From: Trabulsiella odontotermitis
GTDB lineage: Bacteria > Pseudomonadota > Gammaproteobacteria > Enterobacterales > Enterobacteriaceae
Direction: 5' to 3'
NCBI RefSeq assembly: GCF_001297775.1
Contig: NZ_LIFX01000010.1
Coordinates: 186,001-250,000 of the forward strand
Length of the DNA: 64,000 bases
The notes under the pieces are model-generated. The model had not been told where the DNA came from, made no database searches, and worked only from the letters and a program-made list of their open reading frames with translations. The position numbers were made by a program, and so were the translations under genes. Below are positions 19,239 through 28,242 of this stretch, piece by piece. How positions within the stretch are numbered: the first letter of the stretch is position 1; every line of letters begins with the position of its first letter.

Positions 19239-19722
19239 AAAAAATCAGGTTGCCGGGCAACGTCGTCAGCGTGCTGGCAGGCATGAAGTTAAGGGTTGCG
19301 TCTTTCAGCGCCAGGGTGGTCAGCGTCGAGCCATACCGGCCAGCAATAGAGTACAGCGTACCGGCGACAGAGTCATAAGACAGTTTGTCACCTAAAATGA
19401 CATCCCCGGTAAATTTAGCATCAGCCTGATAGAGCATATATGCGTCTTTACCGCCTTCGGATTTGATGGTGATGTTATTAACGATAGTGTCAGCATCCCA
19501 TTGAACCGGAGTCGTATCTTCATTCAGGTTCAGGCTGAAAAAGCCCCACAGCGTGGCATCACTACCACCTGACAATTTAATGGTGGCGTCGTTAATACGG
19601 TGTTTCGATGTTGTGAGTTGATTCTTACCCCACAAATAGATCCCACGAACGATATCGTTACCTGAAACATCGATAGCAATTTTCTTCGGTCTGAATCCTG
19701 ATGTGCTCGATACTTTCTTCAT
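19207..19722 (-). pseudogene. Autotransporter passenger fragment (yejO-like remnant)
   Basis: 171-codon frame whose first 160 residues read like a beta-helix autotransporter passenger (short repeats such as NDATIKLSGGSDATLWG and DTIVNNITIKSEGGKDA). There is no signal peptide at the start and no beta-barrel. The last residues run into the antisense of the permease gene, so the 3' part was lost at about 19235. In E. coli yejO lies beside narP, which suggests this is what remains of that locus after nrf and the importer were placed between. Non-functional in all likelihood. Confidence 0.6.
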
Positions 19723-20216
19723 AAATAAAACTCTGTTCGCATAACATTGTAGGTTCAGAATATTTTATCATGCGGGTATTTATCTAACGAATGAAATGCT
19801 CTTGGCTTATTTTCATGAGAGAATAAGCTGTGGAATAATTTTATATAAAGAATAATGACTAATGTGAGAGGTTTTTTTTCTGATTCTTATCGGGATTGTG
19901 AGGTTTCTTAAATGTGAAATAAGAGAAAAAAATAAATAAGAACGAAAAAGGCCCGCCACTCGTCAAACGTATGGCACCGACAGACAGAGACAAAGAAAAT
20001 GCGCTTCTGGCGTCCCCTGCAGGAATCGAAAGTATAAATAACTTCATGATTTAATGAGTAAATTTTATTGATACTCATGTTTATTCCAACATTTATACCA
20101 ACAAATAAATAAAGACTTTTCAACCGCATGTAGAAAGTCTTAGAACTTGCATATATCGAGCGAGTCTGACAAGTTCTACACTGACAGATTATGGTCTTTT
20201 GTTGGAGTGTACGCCT
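19723..20216. other. AT-rich gap at the core/accessory boundary
   Basis: No gene, tRNA or convincing attachment repeat recognised. GC content drops sharply from here to the right, marking the start of the accessory region. Confidence 0.5.
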
Positions 20217-21062
20217 ATGAAAAATTGGTCTCCTGAACATACGAAAGAGATCAAGTCTTGGCTTGATATCGATACTTACCGCAAATTCGAAGGGCTGACA
20301 TTGATAAGGTTCTACCATGAGCTATGGGCGAGGACACTGTTCTTCAAAAGCGACAGAGAGGATTTTGAGAGCAAAGCCTTTATGGAATATCTTGTTAGAA
20401 TTTTTAGTGGTAATCCCTTTTTGGTGAAAGAAGAAAACCTTGAGTACATGACTCCTGCCAACAGTTTGTTCCAGCCTCCACATTTATTACTGACTACGAC
20501 AGATGATATTGCCAGGCTGAGCATTCTCGCCATGCAGAGAGGAATGTTTTTCTGGAATGGTGGTGATGAATATGCGGTAAGTAAAGAATTTGAAGAAAAA
20601 CCAGTCTCAGAGAGTATGCCTGATCAGTTCAGCCGAACGGTTATGTTTGAGATAGATCTATCTAGTGGTACGGATGAGGAAATCGCTGAATCACTCAAAG
20701 CAGCGCTTCCGCAGTGGCGAAGAATAAAGGGTATTGAAGAAAATCCTTTAGAGTCGGTTCGTTTTGGATATGGAACGATCAAGAAGCTTATCAACTACAG
20801 AATCATTCCGATGCTTGATATCCTCGTCTGGGCAAAAATCAAAAAGGTACGTATAGCTGATGACAGGCTGTCTCGATTACTATACACAGACGACGATGAT
20901 GAAAGTGAAACAAGGTTACATTATCAAATCAAAGATACCGACAGACCTCTTGCTCTTAAAGTTTCGACGATAGATTTCATCAGGCAGTTTCATTTCTTCA
21001 TAAACAAGAATAGTCATTTGAAAGAAATGAGAGTTTCTGATGTGCTAAAGTTAACCGATTAA
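20217..21062 (+). CDS. DUF6387-like protein, copy 1
   Basis: 281-residue soluble protein that resembles the uncharacterised DUF6387 family; function unknown. It starts MKNWSPEHTKEIKSWLDI and has no signal peptide or membrane segment. The C-terminal part contains RFGYGTIKKLINYRIIPMLD and a final segment INKNSHLKEMRVSDVLKL. A close paralogue lies at 50356-51141 next to a P4-type integrase, differing mainly at scattered positions. Proximity of that copy to an integrase suggests the family travels with genomic islands; here no integrase remains. ATG 20217 is chosen because it aligns with the paralogue. Confidence 0.75.
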   Translation: MKNWSPEHTKEIKSWLDIDTYRKFEGLTLIRFYHELWARTLFFKSDREDFESKAFMEYLVRIFSGNPFLVKEENLEYMTPANSLFQPPHLLLTTTDDIARLSILAMQRGMFFWNGGDEYAVSKEFEEKPVSESMPDQFSRTVMFEIDLSSGTDEEIAESLKAALPQWRRIKGIEENPLESVRFGYGTIKKLINYRIIPMLDILVWAKIKKVRIADDRLSRLLYTDDDDESETRLHYQIKDTDRPLALKVSTIDFIRQFHFFINKNSHLKEMRVSDVLKLTD

Positions 21063-21137
21063 GGTATAATCTCTTGCATTTCATTATGAAAGCTATTATG
21101 AAGGTTTCGTACTACTAACCACCAGGATGAACTACAA

Positions 21138-21539
21138 ATGAGTGAAGCTATCAAAATATTAAACAACATTCGCACACTGCGTGCTCAGGCTCGTGAATTA
21201 GGCTTAGAAGCCCTCGAAGATATACTGGAGAAGCTTACGTCGATTGTAGAAGAGCGCCGTGAAGAAGAAGTCTCACTCCATAAGGAACAAGAAGAAAAAC
21301 AGGCTAAACTAGAAGCATTCCGCAAAAAACTACAGGAAGAGGGTATTGATCCTGCTGAATTGGTTGGTTCACTTAAAACTCATAAAGAAGGGAAAACCAC
21401 CAGGGCTCCTCGACCTGCAAAGTATAAATATACTGATCTTGACGGTAGTGAAAAAACATGGACCGGACAGGGCCGTACACCAAAGCCGATTGCTAATGCC
21501 ATCGAAGCAGGTAAGAAGCTCGAAGATTTTGAAATCTGA
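21138..21539 (+). CDS. H-NS/StpA-family nucleoid protein
   Basis: 133-residue H-NS-type protein: an N-terminal coiled-coil oligomerisation region (residues 1-60, rich in Glu, Lys and Arg), a linker, and the C-terminal DNA-binding domain [19 protein letters not shown] with the QGR core that inserts into the AT-rich minor groove. It differs from chromosomal H-NS and StpA in the linker and is encoded in an AT-rich island, so it is probably an island-borne paralogue that silences incoming AT-rich genes or forms mixed oligomers with host H-NS. Confidence 0.9.
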   Translation: MSEAIKILNNIRTLRAQARELGLEALEDILEKLTSIVEERREEEVSLHKEQEEKQAKLEAFRKKLQEEGIDPAELVGSLKTHKEGKTTRAPRPAKYKYTDLDGSEKTWTGQGRTPKPIANAIEAGKKLEDFEI

Positions 21540-21547
21540 TTATCCAG

Positions 21548-21590
21548 GTTGCTACATGATGCTTATCACCTAATATCGTTATGTAGCAAC
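21548..21590. repeat. Perfect 10-base inverted repeat after the H-NS-like gene
   Basis: GTTGCTACAT at 21548-21557 and ATGTAGCAAC at 21581-21590, 23 bases apart. No T-run follows, so it is not a classical terminator; it could be a regulatory stem or protein site. Confidence 0.5.
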
Positions 21591-21626
21591 ATCCTGTGAT
21601 AATTCTGTTAATCAAAGGAGCTTCCA

Positions 21627-21839
21627 ATGAAAAATGTTTTTGGGTCAAAATCCACAGGTGCATTTTTCAGTAAAAATATGTATGAAGTCGTTGAATTTAA
21701 AGATAAAGATGGTATTCCTTTTTTCAGAATTTGTCATAAAGGGACAACAAATCCAGTTGAATTAACAGATATATATTATGTTTTGGAAAAGGCTGAGGCA
21801 GATTGTCTTAAATTGAATCTGGGCTACACTATTATTTAA
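21627..21839 (+). CDS. Small hypothetical protein (70 aa)
   Basis: 70-residue soluble protein (MKNVFGSKSTGAFFSKN...), not recognised. It has a strong AAAGGAG ribosome site and a well-formed frame, which makes it likely real. It contains no cysteine cluster, signal or membrane segment. Its end overlaps the convergent gene by 8 bases. Confidence 0.55.
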   Translation: MKNVFGSKSTGAFFSKNMYEVVEFKDKDGIPFFRICHKGTTNPVELTDIYYVLEKAEADCLKLNLGYTII

Positions 21840-22278
21840 TAATGGTTATTTTCACTAACGGGCAACCTGGGTTTTTACTTGCGTTATAATTGTATTGCCT
21901 TCTCATTGCATTAAATTCGATGCGGGAAGTTATTATATCAATGTTGTTGCAAACATAAAAATATAAAGCTCCAGGTTCTGCACCTTTTGCTTCTGGTATG
22001 TATCCATGTTGTGGTGAAACGCCATCTGGCCACTCGCAATCTGTATCAACAATAAACTTACCTTCATTTATTGTTTCCACTTTCAGTAGTGTATTCTCGC
22101 GGATATCTGATAAAATAGGGCAACACACTGTATGCTCATATACTTGACCATCTTCAATGATAAAATATTTTTTTACAGGTGCCGTCAAACGTTGATTATA
22201 ATAATTTAAATGATTATAGCCACCCATTTTTTTAGCTTCCTCAGACCATTCGTATATTATGTTTATTTCCAATTTCAT
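21832..22278 (-). CDS. Hypothetical protein (148 aa)
   Basis: 148-residue protein with no signal or membrane segment and not recognised by family. A GGAGGA site precedes the ATG. It is rich in aromatic residues (YNHLNYYNQ) and has a Cys-Cys pair plus isolated cysteines. Isolated between other unknowns in AT-rich DNA. Confidence 0.6.
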   Translation of the reverse strand: MKLEINIIYEWSEEAKKMGGYNHLNYYNQRLTAPVKKYFIIEDGQVYEHTVCCPILSDIRENTLLKVETINEGKFIVDTDCEWPDGVSPQHGYIPEAKGAEPGALYFYVCNNIDIITSRIEFNAMRRQYNYNASKNPGCPLVKITIIK

Positions 22279-22865
22279 ATATTTATTCCTCCGCTCTGTT
22301 TATGATTTGTAAGGTGGCCATTGAATTTTGATGTTGTTTTTTATATAGAATCACCGATTGCTCATAATGCTGTTTCCTGATAAATTGAATTACCCTAAAT
22401 GTTTTTATTTACTATGTGTGTAATAATAAGGTTTTTGTATATATAGTCAAATTATAAAATGGAATTATATTGTTTTCTTAAATGTCACCAGATGAACGGT
22501 TAACTTAGTTATTCTGTATGTCGCGTATTTATCTATATTTATTTGTGTTGAAATTTATTACGACTACACTGATCAGCCAGATTGATGATGTCTTGTTCGG
22601 GGCATTCGGTTAGAAGATTTTCATCTAGTACAGCGACAAAGTCCCTTGAAGATCTGTGTAAACTACTCTGAATGGTTAATGCACATTGTTTAAACGAGTG
22701 AGTATGTTAGTGGCATTTATGTGTGTATCACAGACGAGTTTAAAACCAGAGATGTTGCAGTAAAGCACAAAAGTAAGTGATAAGGTTGAATTTTGGCAGG
22801 TTGCTTTGTAATATTTTGTAATGACTTCCAAAATCGCATCGTCGAACGATACAGGTTCATACAGT
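22279..22865. other. AT-rich intergenic region
   Basis: 587 bases with no convincing gene on either strand. It is very AT-rich and presumably holds the promoters of the divergent neighbours; no specific site can be defended. Confidence 0.5.
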
Positions 22866-23483
22866 ATGGCTAATCAAAAGAAACCAACCGGTATTAGTGC
22901 ATCCATCCGAATAACTTCATCGGGAGTACACCGCGAAGTGGCTGAGTTTCCGCAATCGAAAAACGAGATCGAGCGCTTAATGGCGGAAGCTTTCTGTGCC
23001 GGTAAACCAACTCTTAATCCACAGATAGCACATTATGGAAATCTCACGAACCTGACTTCGCAACCTGAAAATAGCCTGGATTTTAGGATTACAACGGCAT
23101 ATGGAGACAAGTGGCTCGAACTAGCCGAGTTTGCACCATTAGCTCTTTTCCATGGTAGGTATGAAAATGTGCCGATTGAATGGGATATCAGTGAAATACG
23201 GGACTTATTCCTGAGTCTTATCAAGGAGAAGGGAAACAAAGGGTATGGTGAGGGAGTGATTCTGTTGATCTATAAGACACATAATTCGTTGTATGTTCCT
23301 CCACCAATACTCCGGTGTGTTACAAAGGAATTAGCAGACCACCCACCTCCATTTGAGGCTATATACTTTATTTCGGCACATTCTGTTGAACACTCGATGA
23401 CCAGACAGATATGGCCAGAAGATCTTAAGAATCAGGGACCAACGTTCCATTCTGGTACGGCAATTATAGGTATTGAACAGTAA
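22866..23483 (+). CDS. Hypothetical protein (205 aa)
   Basis: Soluble protein, not recognised. I take ATG 22866 (MANQKKPTGISASIRIT); an in-frame ATG at 22821 would add 15 residues and neither has a strong ribosome site. The second half is dense in Pro and aromatic residues (YVPPPILRC, DHPPPFEAIYF). A good terminator follows at 23513. Confidence 0.6.
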   Translation: MANQKKPTGISASIRITSSGVHREVAEFPQSKNEIERLMAEAFCAGKPTLNPQIAHYGNLTNLTSQPENSLDFRITTAYGDKWLELAEFAPLALFHGRYENVPIEWDISEIRDLFLSLIKEKGNKGYGEGVILLIYKTHNSLYVPPPILRCVTKELADHPPPFEAIYFISAHSVEHSMTRQIWPEDLKNQGPTFHSGTAIIGIEQ

Positions 23484-23512
23484 TTTTATTTATAGCCATA
23501 ATTCGTTACGTT

Positions 23513-23540
23513 AGGTATTTAAAAAATAAATACCTTTCTT
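23513..23540 (+). terminator. Rho-independent terminator
   Basis: AGGTATTT (23513-23520), loop AAAAAAT, AAATACCT (23528-23535), then TTCTTTT. Ends the 205-residue gene. The following stretch to 23915 has no gene I can support. Confidence 0.65.
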
Positions 23541-23915
23541 TTATTAACTAGGTTTTATTTTATTTTTTTTACCATGAGTGACGATGCTTTACGGTTGGGA
23601 TCGGGAGAACAAAATATTTAGTCCATTTTTCATATCCCCACATTTCCTGCAACCAGTAAAGATTGACTTTCGTGTTGTGCTTTCTGTTTTTATCAGCAGA
23701 TGGGGAAACAAATTATTTAATCACTCTATAAATAGATGTCCTTCTGAATTGCTCCACGAAAACATGTCTTATTCATTTACGGTTAAATAAGACTGGTTTT
23801 GAAAATTAGTCAGTGAATTTGATAGAATTTAATACATAAGGTTGACCTTCGGTTTGACATTAATACATAGGATTAGTATTTAAATATAAAGTTGAAATTA
23901 AAAGGAAAATATGGA

Positions 23916-24461
23916 ATGAATGTAAATAAGAAAGGTTTTACTATTATTGAAATTATCCTGATCTTCATTGTCGTAACAACTATCCTGATGTCTGTATTCA
24001 TCATTTACCCTAAAATCCAAATGACTCAAAGACTGAAAACCGCTTCTGGTAGTTTGTCATTGATAAAAAATGCGATAGACATAAATAACTCAGTATCAAG
24101 TAATCTGACGTGGCTTACCACTGAAAATATAATTAAAATGAAGGTTCTTCCACCTTCTATGATTAGAGATAATAAGATAATTAATCCATGGGGTGGGGAG
24201 ATAGAAGTAAGCACATTGTTACATCAATATTTTCTGATAGAGTATTCGCATGTTCCTGTATCGGATTGTGTGAAGTTTATATCTTCAGTTTCCTCCGTTA
24301 ATGATAATGTCTATCAAGTAAGAGGAAGTCGATGGAATATAAAAATTGATAAAAATAATAATACAGATCTTTATAATGAGTTTTGCACTTATTCATTGAA
24401 TTTAGACAATGGTGGTGAAACCATTTCATTCGCCTTTTCTGATTTTGATGGTGAACAGTAG
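23916..24461 (+). CDS. Orphan type IV prepilin-like protein
   Basis: 181-residue protein with a classical type IV prepilin leader: MNVNKKG followed by FTIIEIILIFIVVTTILM. Cleavage after Gly7 would leave Phe1 and Glu5 of the mature chain, then one hydrophobic helix. The C-terminal domain has a pair of Cys (DCVKF... and EFCTY) about 46 residues apart, which could form the pilin disulfide loop. No prepilin peptidase, assembly ATPase or secretin is nearby, so it would depend on machinery encoded elsewhere, or be a relic of a lost type IVb pilus locus. Confidence 0.7.
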   Translation: MNVNKKGFTIIEIILIFIVVTTILMSVFIIYPKIQMTQRLKTASGSLSLIKNAIDINNSVSSNLTWLTTENIIKMKVLPPSMIRDNKIINPWGGEIEVSTLLHQYFLIEYSHVPVSDCVKFISSVSSVNDNVYQVRGSRWNIKIDKNNNTDLYNEFCTYSLNLDNGGETISFAFSDFDGEQ

Positions 24462-25091
24462 CAATATATAAAATGACTATTGTGATTTAGTACGGGGTGG
24501 AGTATCTCTTAATTGTTTTTGTTCAGTCCTGCTATAGTGCAGGTTGTCATACTTTTGCTTGTAAACCAAAGAGAAGTGTGACGTTCAGACGCCAATTTTT
24601 GTTTTTTCTGTATTCTGTAAGTAAAAGTAGCTATCTGCGGTGGTGCGCGGGTGTGAGGATAACGCTATGGGAATAAATGAATGACGGGTCGTGATAGCTT
24701 AAGGCGCAGGAGTAACAGTAGCGCAAAAATTAGTACAGCCAGCGCTGACAACAAACCCGGAACATGTGCCGGGAATACACATTATCCGCATGCCTCTGTA
24801 TGATCACCTTGCATCTGCACTGGTTTCTGCCAGACATGATAAGCACTCATCACCGGCGTATGGTGATGCATCATGCCGCATCATCTTCATTGTGTTTTTT
24901 TGCAGGAGGATTGAGAGCAGTGGGGCAATGGCAATCAGAGCAACAACGAACAGCGCTAACTATGCCGCGATCTGTTTGCTACGAGTGCGATGAAAATAAT
25001 TCTTGCCAATGCATCCCCAACTATATGATTTATGGTGAAGCGGTTAATGATTTAGATATCATCAAACTGAATTCCTTAGAAATAAAAGGAC
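24462..25091. other. Gene-free stretch with degraded coding fragments
   Basis: 630 bases without a defensible gene. Around 24730-24990 a plus-strand frame reads like the end of an older protein (LVQPALTTNPEHVPGIHII, then MPLYDHLASALVSARHD), but it has no start and no recognisable family. Treated as decayed DNA. Confidence 0.4.
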
Positions 25092-25781
25092 TCATTTTTT
25101 CGCTACCCAAGCATGAATCAATAGTGATTGAAAAAAATGATATGGTGGCAAAAAACCAGCATTAATAATTAATTTTTCAGTTTTTTCTGGTGGCAACAGA
25201 AGCAACCTTTTCTTTAGTAGGTTTCTGAGATCATCTAGTGTTGGCATGTTTGGGTTGGAAATTGCCTGCATAATAGCCCAATTGGCCAATTGTTCGTCAA
25301 AATTATCAGCGTCTATATTTCCCGCGATTTCAGCAACAACCAGTCTTCCGGGCGTTCTTAATCGTGCCGCCATTTGATGATAGATGCCGCCACGATCATT
25401 TAACTGAATAAAATGGGTCACCAGCAGGCATATGATTGCATCATAAACCTTGGTATCCGGTACATTCTCTAGATATCCTTCTATTAAAGTGCAACGATGT
25501 TTGATCTCAGCTTGCTCCAACTTACTGGCGCATACTTCCAACATATCAGGTGAGGGATCTATACCAGTGAAGCGCCAGTCAGGGTTCATGCTAGCGAGGT
25601 AAATGATTTCGGTACCAGTTCCCACACCGACGCAAAGTATATGTGCGTCAATGGGCAGATCACTTAATAATAATGTGATCAAAAAATGCAGATTGCCGTT
25701 AATCGCACTGAAACGTGAATTGCTGGCATCATACCGGTGGGAAAATTCGCTGTTGAAAATGTCATTGGTATCCGTATTCAT
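25092..25781 (-). CDS. Class I SAM-dependent methyltransferase
   Basis: 229-residue protein with the nucleotide-binding motif I ILCVGVGTGTEIIYLA, acidic motif II FTGIDPSP and a motif resembling GGIYHQMAARLRTPGRLVV. Methyl acceptor unknown; it is of the small-molecule/ubiquinone-type fold. An AGGA site precedes the ATG. It lies 14 bases downstream of the small membrane protein gene and shares its promoter, which faces an Rrf2-type regulator. Confidence 0.82.
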   Translation of the reverse strand: MNTDTNDIFNSEFSHRYDASNSRFSAINGNLHFLITLLLSDLPIDAHILCVGVGTGTEIIYLASMNPDWRFTGIDPSPDMLEVCASKLEQAEIKHRCTLIEGYLENVPDTKVYDAIICLLVTHFIQLNDRGGIYHQMAARLRTPGRLVVAEIAGNIDADNFDEQLANWAIMQAISNPNMPTLDDLRNLLKKRLLLLPPEKTEKLIINAGFLPPYHFFQSLLIHAWVAKK

Positions 25782-25795
25782 ATATGTCCTGCCAT

Positions 25796-26173
25796 TTACT
25801 TATGCGGATTCAGTATTTGTTGCGCTTCATGTTTCATCATATGGGTACGAATAGCAGCCTGAAAAACTTTAAACAATAAACCATTAATAAATGTGGTAAT
25901 GGTGAGTACGGCAAAAGCAGTCGTCAACCAGTCGATCAGGCCGATGCCACTTTTCAAAAGAGATGGGTGGTAGATCAACATACCACCCGCAACCATCCAA
26001 TGGCTCATGCAGTAAAAGCAACTGAACAGATGTCCCAACAGGTCATTTATTCTGGTCGCCCATGCCCGCAGTGTTGTGAAAAGTTCGGTTTGGGTAATCG
26101 TCATAGCCAGGCTGGCTGATGCAAGAGCAATCATCAAGCATGTTGAAAGATTCGAAGATAAGACGGAGGTCAT
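25796..26173 (-). CDS. Small membrane protein with CxxC motif (DUF1360-like)
   Basis: 125-residue protein with three likely membrane helices and FSCFYCMSHW, a CxxC pair of the kind seen in DUF1360 membrane proteins. I start it at MTSVLSSNLS; in-frame starts 7 and 21 codons upstream exist. It is the first gene of a two-gene unit with the methyltransferase, divergent from the Rrf2 regulator. Function unknown. Confidence 0.65.
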   Translation of the reverse strand: MTSVLSSNLSTCLMIALASASLAMTITQTELFTTLRAWATRINDLLGHLFSCFYCMSHWMVAGGMLIYHPSLLKSGIGLIDWLTTAFAVLTITTFINGLLFKVFQAAIRTHMMKHEAQQILNPHK

Positions 26174-26252
26174 TATTGATTCCTTATATGTCATGGGTTC
26201 GATTTTTCCGCACACGCAATAATGCGGTCTCTTCATGTAACTTATAAAATCA

Positions 26253-26297
26253 CATGATATTTATCATTGTCAATATCATGTATCATTGTAAGATACA
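26253..26297. promoter_or_regulatory. Two inverted repeats, candidate Rrf2-regulator operators
   Basis: CATGATAT/ATATCATG (26253-26260 and 26273-26280) and TGTATC/GATACA (26279-26284 and 26292-26297) overlap end to end in the divergent gap. Their position between the membrane protein gene and the Rrf2 regulator suggests autoregulation plus control of the methyltransferase unit. Confidence 0.55.
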
Positions 26298-26324
26298 AAA
26301 GTGTGATTGAAGAGAAGGGGTGAT

Positions 26325-26783
26325 ATGCGCCAGGACAACAAGCTTTCCCGCACATTGCATGTTTTACTGCACATGGCGCGGCACGATAAAGTGTACACTT
26401 CGGAACAAATCGCCAAGATGCTTGGAACGAATAGTGCTGTAGTAAGACGCACTCTTGCTGGTTTGCGCGAGGTTGGTTTTGTCTCAGCGGTAAAAGGCCA
26501 TCACGGCGGATGGCGCATTGCTGTTGCTCTGCGTGATGTCAGCCTGCTTGATATCTATCGCGCGGTAGGGGGTAAGCAGCTTTTTGCCATCGGAGGAGGG
26601 GATGAAAACCCAGAATGTGCTGTAGAAGCTGCGGTAAACAGGGCTTTGGGTAATGTGTTGGATGAGGCTGAACAGGCTCTACTGTCACGTTTTTCTGAAA
26701 TTAGCCTGGAAGACTTGAGAGTATATTTCGAAAGCCATTTTCCTGAAGAGCTTGAACCAACTATTTGTATCGTTAATTCATGA
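26325..26783 (+). CDS. Rrf2-family transcriptional regulator without iron-sulfur cysteines
   Basis: 152-residue Rrf2 protein: winged helix with YTSEQIAKMLGTNSAVVRRTLAGLREVGFV and the wing VKGHHGGWRIA (residues 25-70). Iron-sulfur sensing members (IscR, NsrR) carry three Cys near residues 90-105; here only one Cys (NPECAVE) and one near the end remain, so it does not look like a cluster sensor of that kind. ATG 26325 follows AGAAGGGG. It likely represses the divergent methyltransferase unit. Confidence 0.85.
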   Translation: MRQDNKLSRTLHVLLHMARHDKVYTSEQIAKMLGTNSAVVRRTLAGLREVGFVSAVKGHHGGWRIAVALRDVSLLDIYRAVGGKQLFAIGGGDENPECAVEAAVNRALGNVLDEAEQALLSRFSEISLEDLRVYFESHFPEELEPTICIVNS

Positions 26784-26849
26784 TAATTACGTTGGTTTTG
26801 TCTCCAGTCAAGGCAGTGGGAATCCATTCCCGACCAACATGGCTTCCGC

Positions 26850-27470
26850 TTAATCTACAGCCGGAAGGATAAACCGATCATTGAAGGTAAGGTTGACCCC
26901 GACGAGTGGTCCGCCCGTTTGTTGAAGTCGGCCACCCTCTGCCAGAGAGCCTAAATCGAGGCTATAGAAACCTAGTTCCTCAATAAACTTGCTTACCAGA
27001 TTTTTGGCAACGACATCATCACCGGACACGAAGAACGCAGTCTTAGGCTTTGACGATGAAAAATCCGAGAGCCAGGACGCAGGAACGGTATTGAATGCTT
27101 TAACAACTTTCGCCCCTGGCGCAAGGTCTGCCACTATCTCACTTGATGTCCGACCTGTTATATCACCCAGAGCCAAAGGCTCAATACTTGCAACCCGGTT
27201 GGTGGTATCCACGAGCACACGACCCTTCCAGTCACCAACTTCAAACAGAGCAGACTGCACATTCCACCACTTAACGGCAAGAATGACGAGTTCCTGTGCG
27301 GCGGCCTCTTTAACCGTACCAGCAGAAACTCCGGGGCCTAATTCGCTCACCAGTGGGGTAAGAGACTCTGGTCCGCGAGAGTTGCTGAGTACAATCTGGT
27401 GTCCTGCCAGCGTGGCGTGTTTAGCGAGTGTCTGGGCGACAGGACCGGCGCCAATAAAGCCGATTTTCAT
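26850..27470 (-). CDS. NADPH-dependent F420 reductase-like oxidoreductase
   Basis: 206-residue Rossmann protein of the coenzyme F420-dependent NADP oxidoreductase family: MKIGFIGAGPVAQTLAKHA is the dinucleotide fold, followed by VILAVKWWNVQSAL and VVKAFNTVPASWL, typical of this group. Enterobacteria do not make F420, so it most likely uses NAD(P)H on an unknown substrate. ATG 27470 follows AAGGAG. It is divergent from an HxlR regulator that probably controls it. Confidence 0.83.
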   Translation of the reverse strand: MKIGFIGAGPVAQTLAKHATLAGHQIVLSNSRGPESLTPLVSELGPGVSAGTVKEAAAQELVILAVKWWNVQSALFEVGDWKGRVLVDTTNRVASIEPLALGDITGRTSSEIVADLAPGAKVVKAFNTVPASWLSDFSSSKPKTAFFVSGDDVVAKNLVSKFIEELGFYSLDLGSLAEGGRLQQTGGPLVGVNLTFNDRFILPAVD

Positions 27471-27555
27471 TTCAAACTCCTTATTGATACGGAACTGACT
27501 ATTCATGAGCAGCCAGCGTGACCATTTCTCATGTTCGAGTCATGCTGGTTATGTT

Positions 27556-27605
27556 ACTTGTTTTTTGCAAGTGAACTATAGAAATTTTACTTGCTTAATG
27601 CAAGC
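27556..27605. promoter_or_regulatory. Paired HxlR-type operators
   Basis: ACTTG-N7-CAAGT at 27556-27572 and ACTTG-N7-CAAGC at 27589-27605, starts 33 bases (three helical turns) apart, in the divergent gap. The near-identical half-sites and regular spacing are what a dimeric HxlR regulator would bind. Confidence 0.65.
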
Positions 27606-27622
27606 TATGTTAAACTCAACTT

Positions 27623-28075
27623 ATGAAAACAGCATGTAATGAAAACCTGCGCTCCCATTGCGCAGTGAACTTTGGTGTAGAAATCTTCGGTGACCGGTGG
27701 TCGCTTTTGATCATTCGCGACATTGTTTTTGCAGGTAAAAAAACCTACGGCGAGTTTCTTAAGTCAGAAGAGGGGATAGCGACCAATGTGCTTGCTTCCC
27801 GGCTTTCTTCTCTTGAAAAAGAAGGCATTATACGGAAGACACCCAGTCCCAACGACGGACGCAAGGACTTCTATGTTCTGACCGAAAAAGGTCTGGATCT
27901 GATTCCTGTTGTCCTTAACATCGTCCTCTGGAGTGCTAAGTACGATTTGAAATCGTATGTCCACCATAGTAAGGCGTTCATTGATCGATTACGTAGCAAC
28001 CCCATACGGGTAGGAAAAGAAGTAAAAGAGCTCATTCGCAATGGTGGATGCTTGTTTCCTGAGAGCAAGAAATAA
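27623..28075 (+). CDS. HxlR-family transcriptional regulator
   Basis: 150-residue winged-helix protein: CAVNFGVEIFGDRWSLLIIRDI and the following KTYGEFLKSEEGIATNVLASRLSSL are the HxlR pattern, with the conserved Cys near the N terminus. It probably senses an electrophile or redox signal and represses the divergent oxidoreductase and itself through the paired operators upstream. Confidence 0.86.
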   Translation: MKTACNENLRSHCAVNFGVEIFGDRWSLLIIRDIVFAGKKTYGEFLKSEEGIATNVLASRLSSLEKEGIIRKTPSPNDGRKDFYVLTEKGLDLIPVVLNIVLWSAKYDLKSYVHHSKAFIDRLRSNPIRVGKEVKELIRNGGCLFPESKK

Positions 28076-28242
28076 GCTCGTCCGGTCTATCTCCAATATG
28101 GTTTGAGATGTCCACCTGATAAAAATTGAGGTGGACGGGACAGATGTGCGGCAGGTGCGTAAATCGCTTATAAGAATCACGGCATCGAAATAGAGGTTAC
28201 AACTACCACTTAGCTTGTTACTGTTTATCAGTGAAGAAAATA

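Noticed and set aside
23578..23790. 70-codon plus-strand frame
   Set aside because: No ribosome site, no family resemblance, lies just after a terminator in AT-rich DNA.
24764..25165. 133-codon plus-strand frame
   Set aside because: Its end overlaps the methyltransferase gene antisense and the reading changes character midway; no ribosome site.
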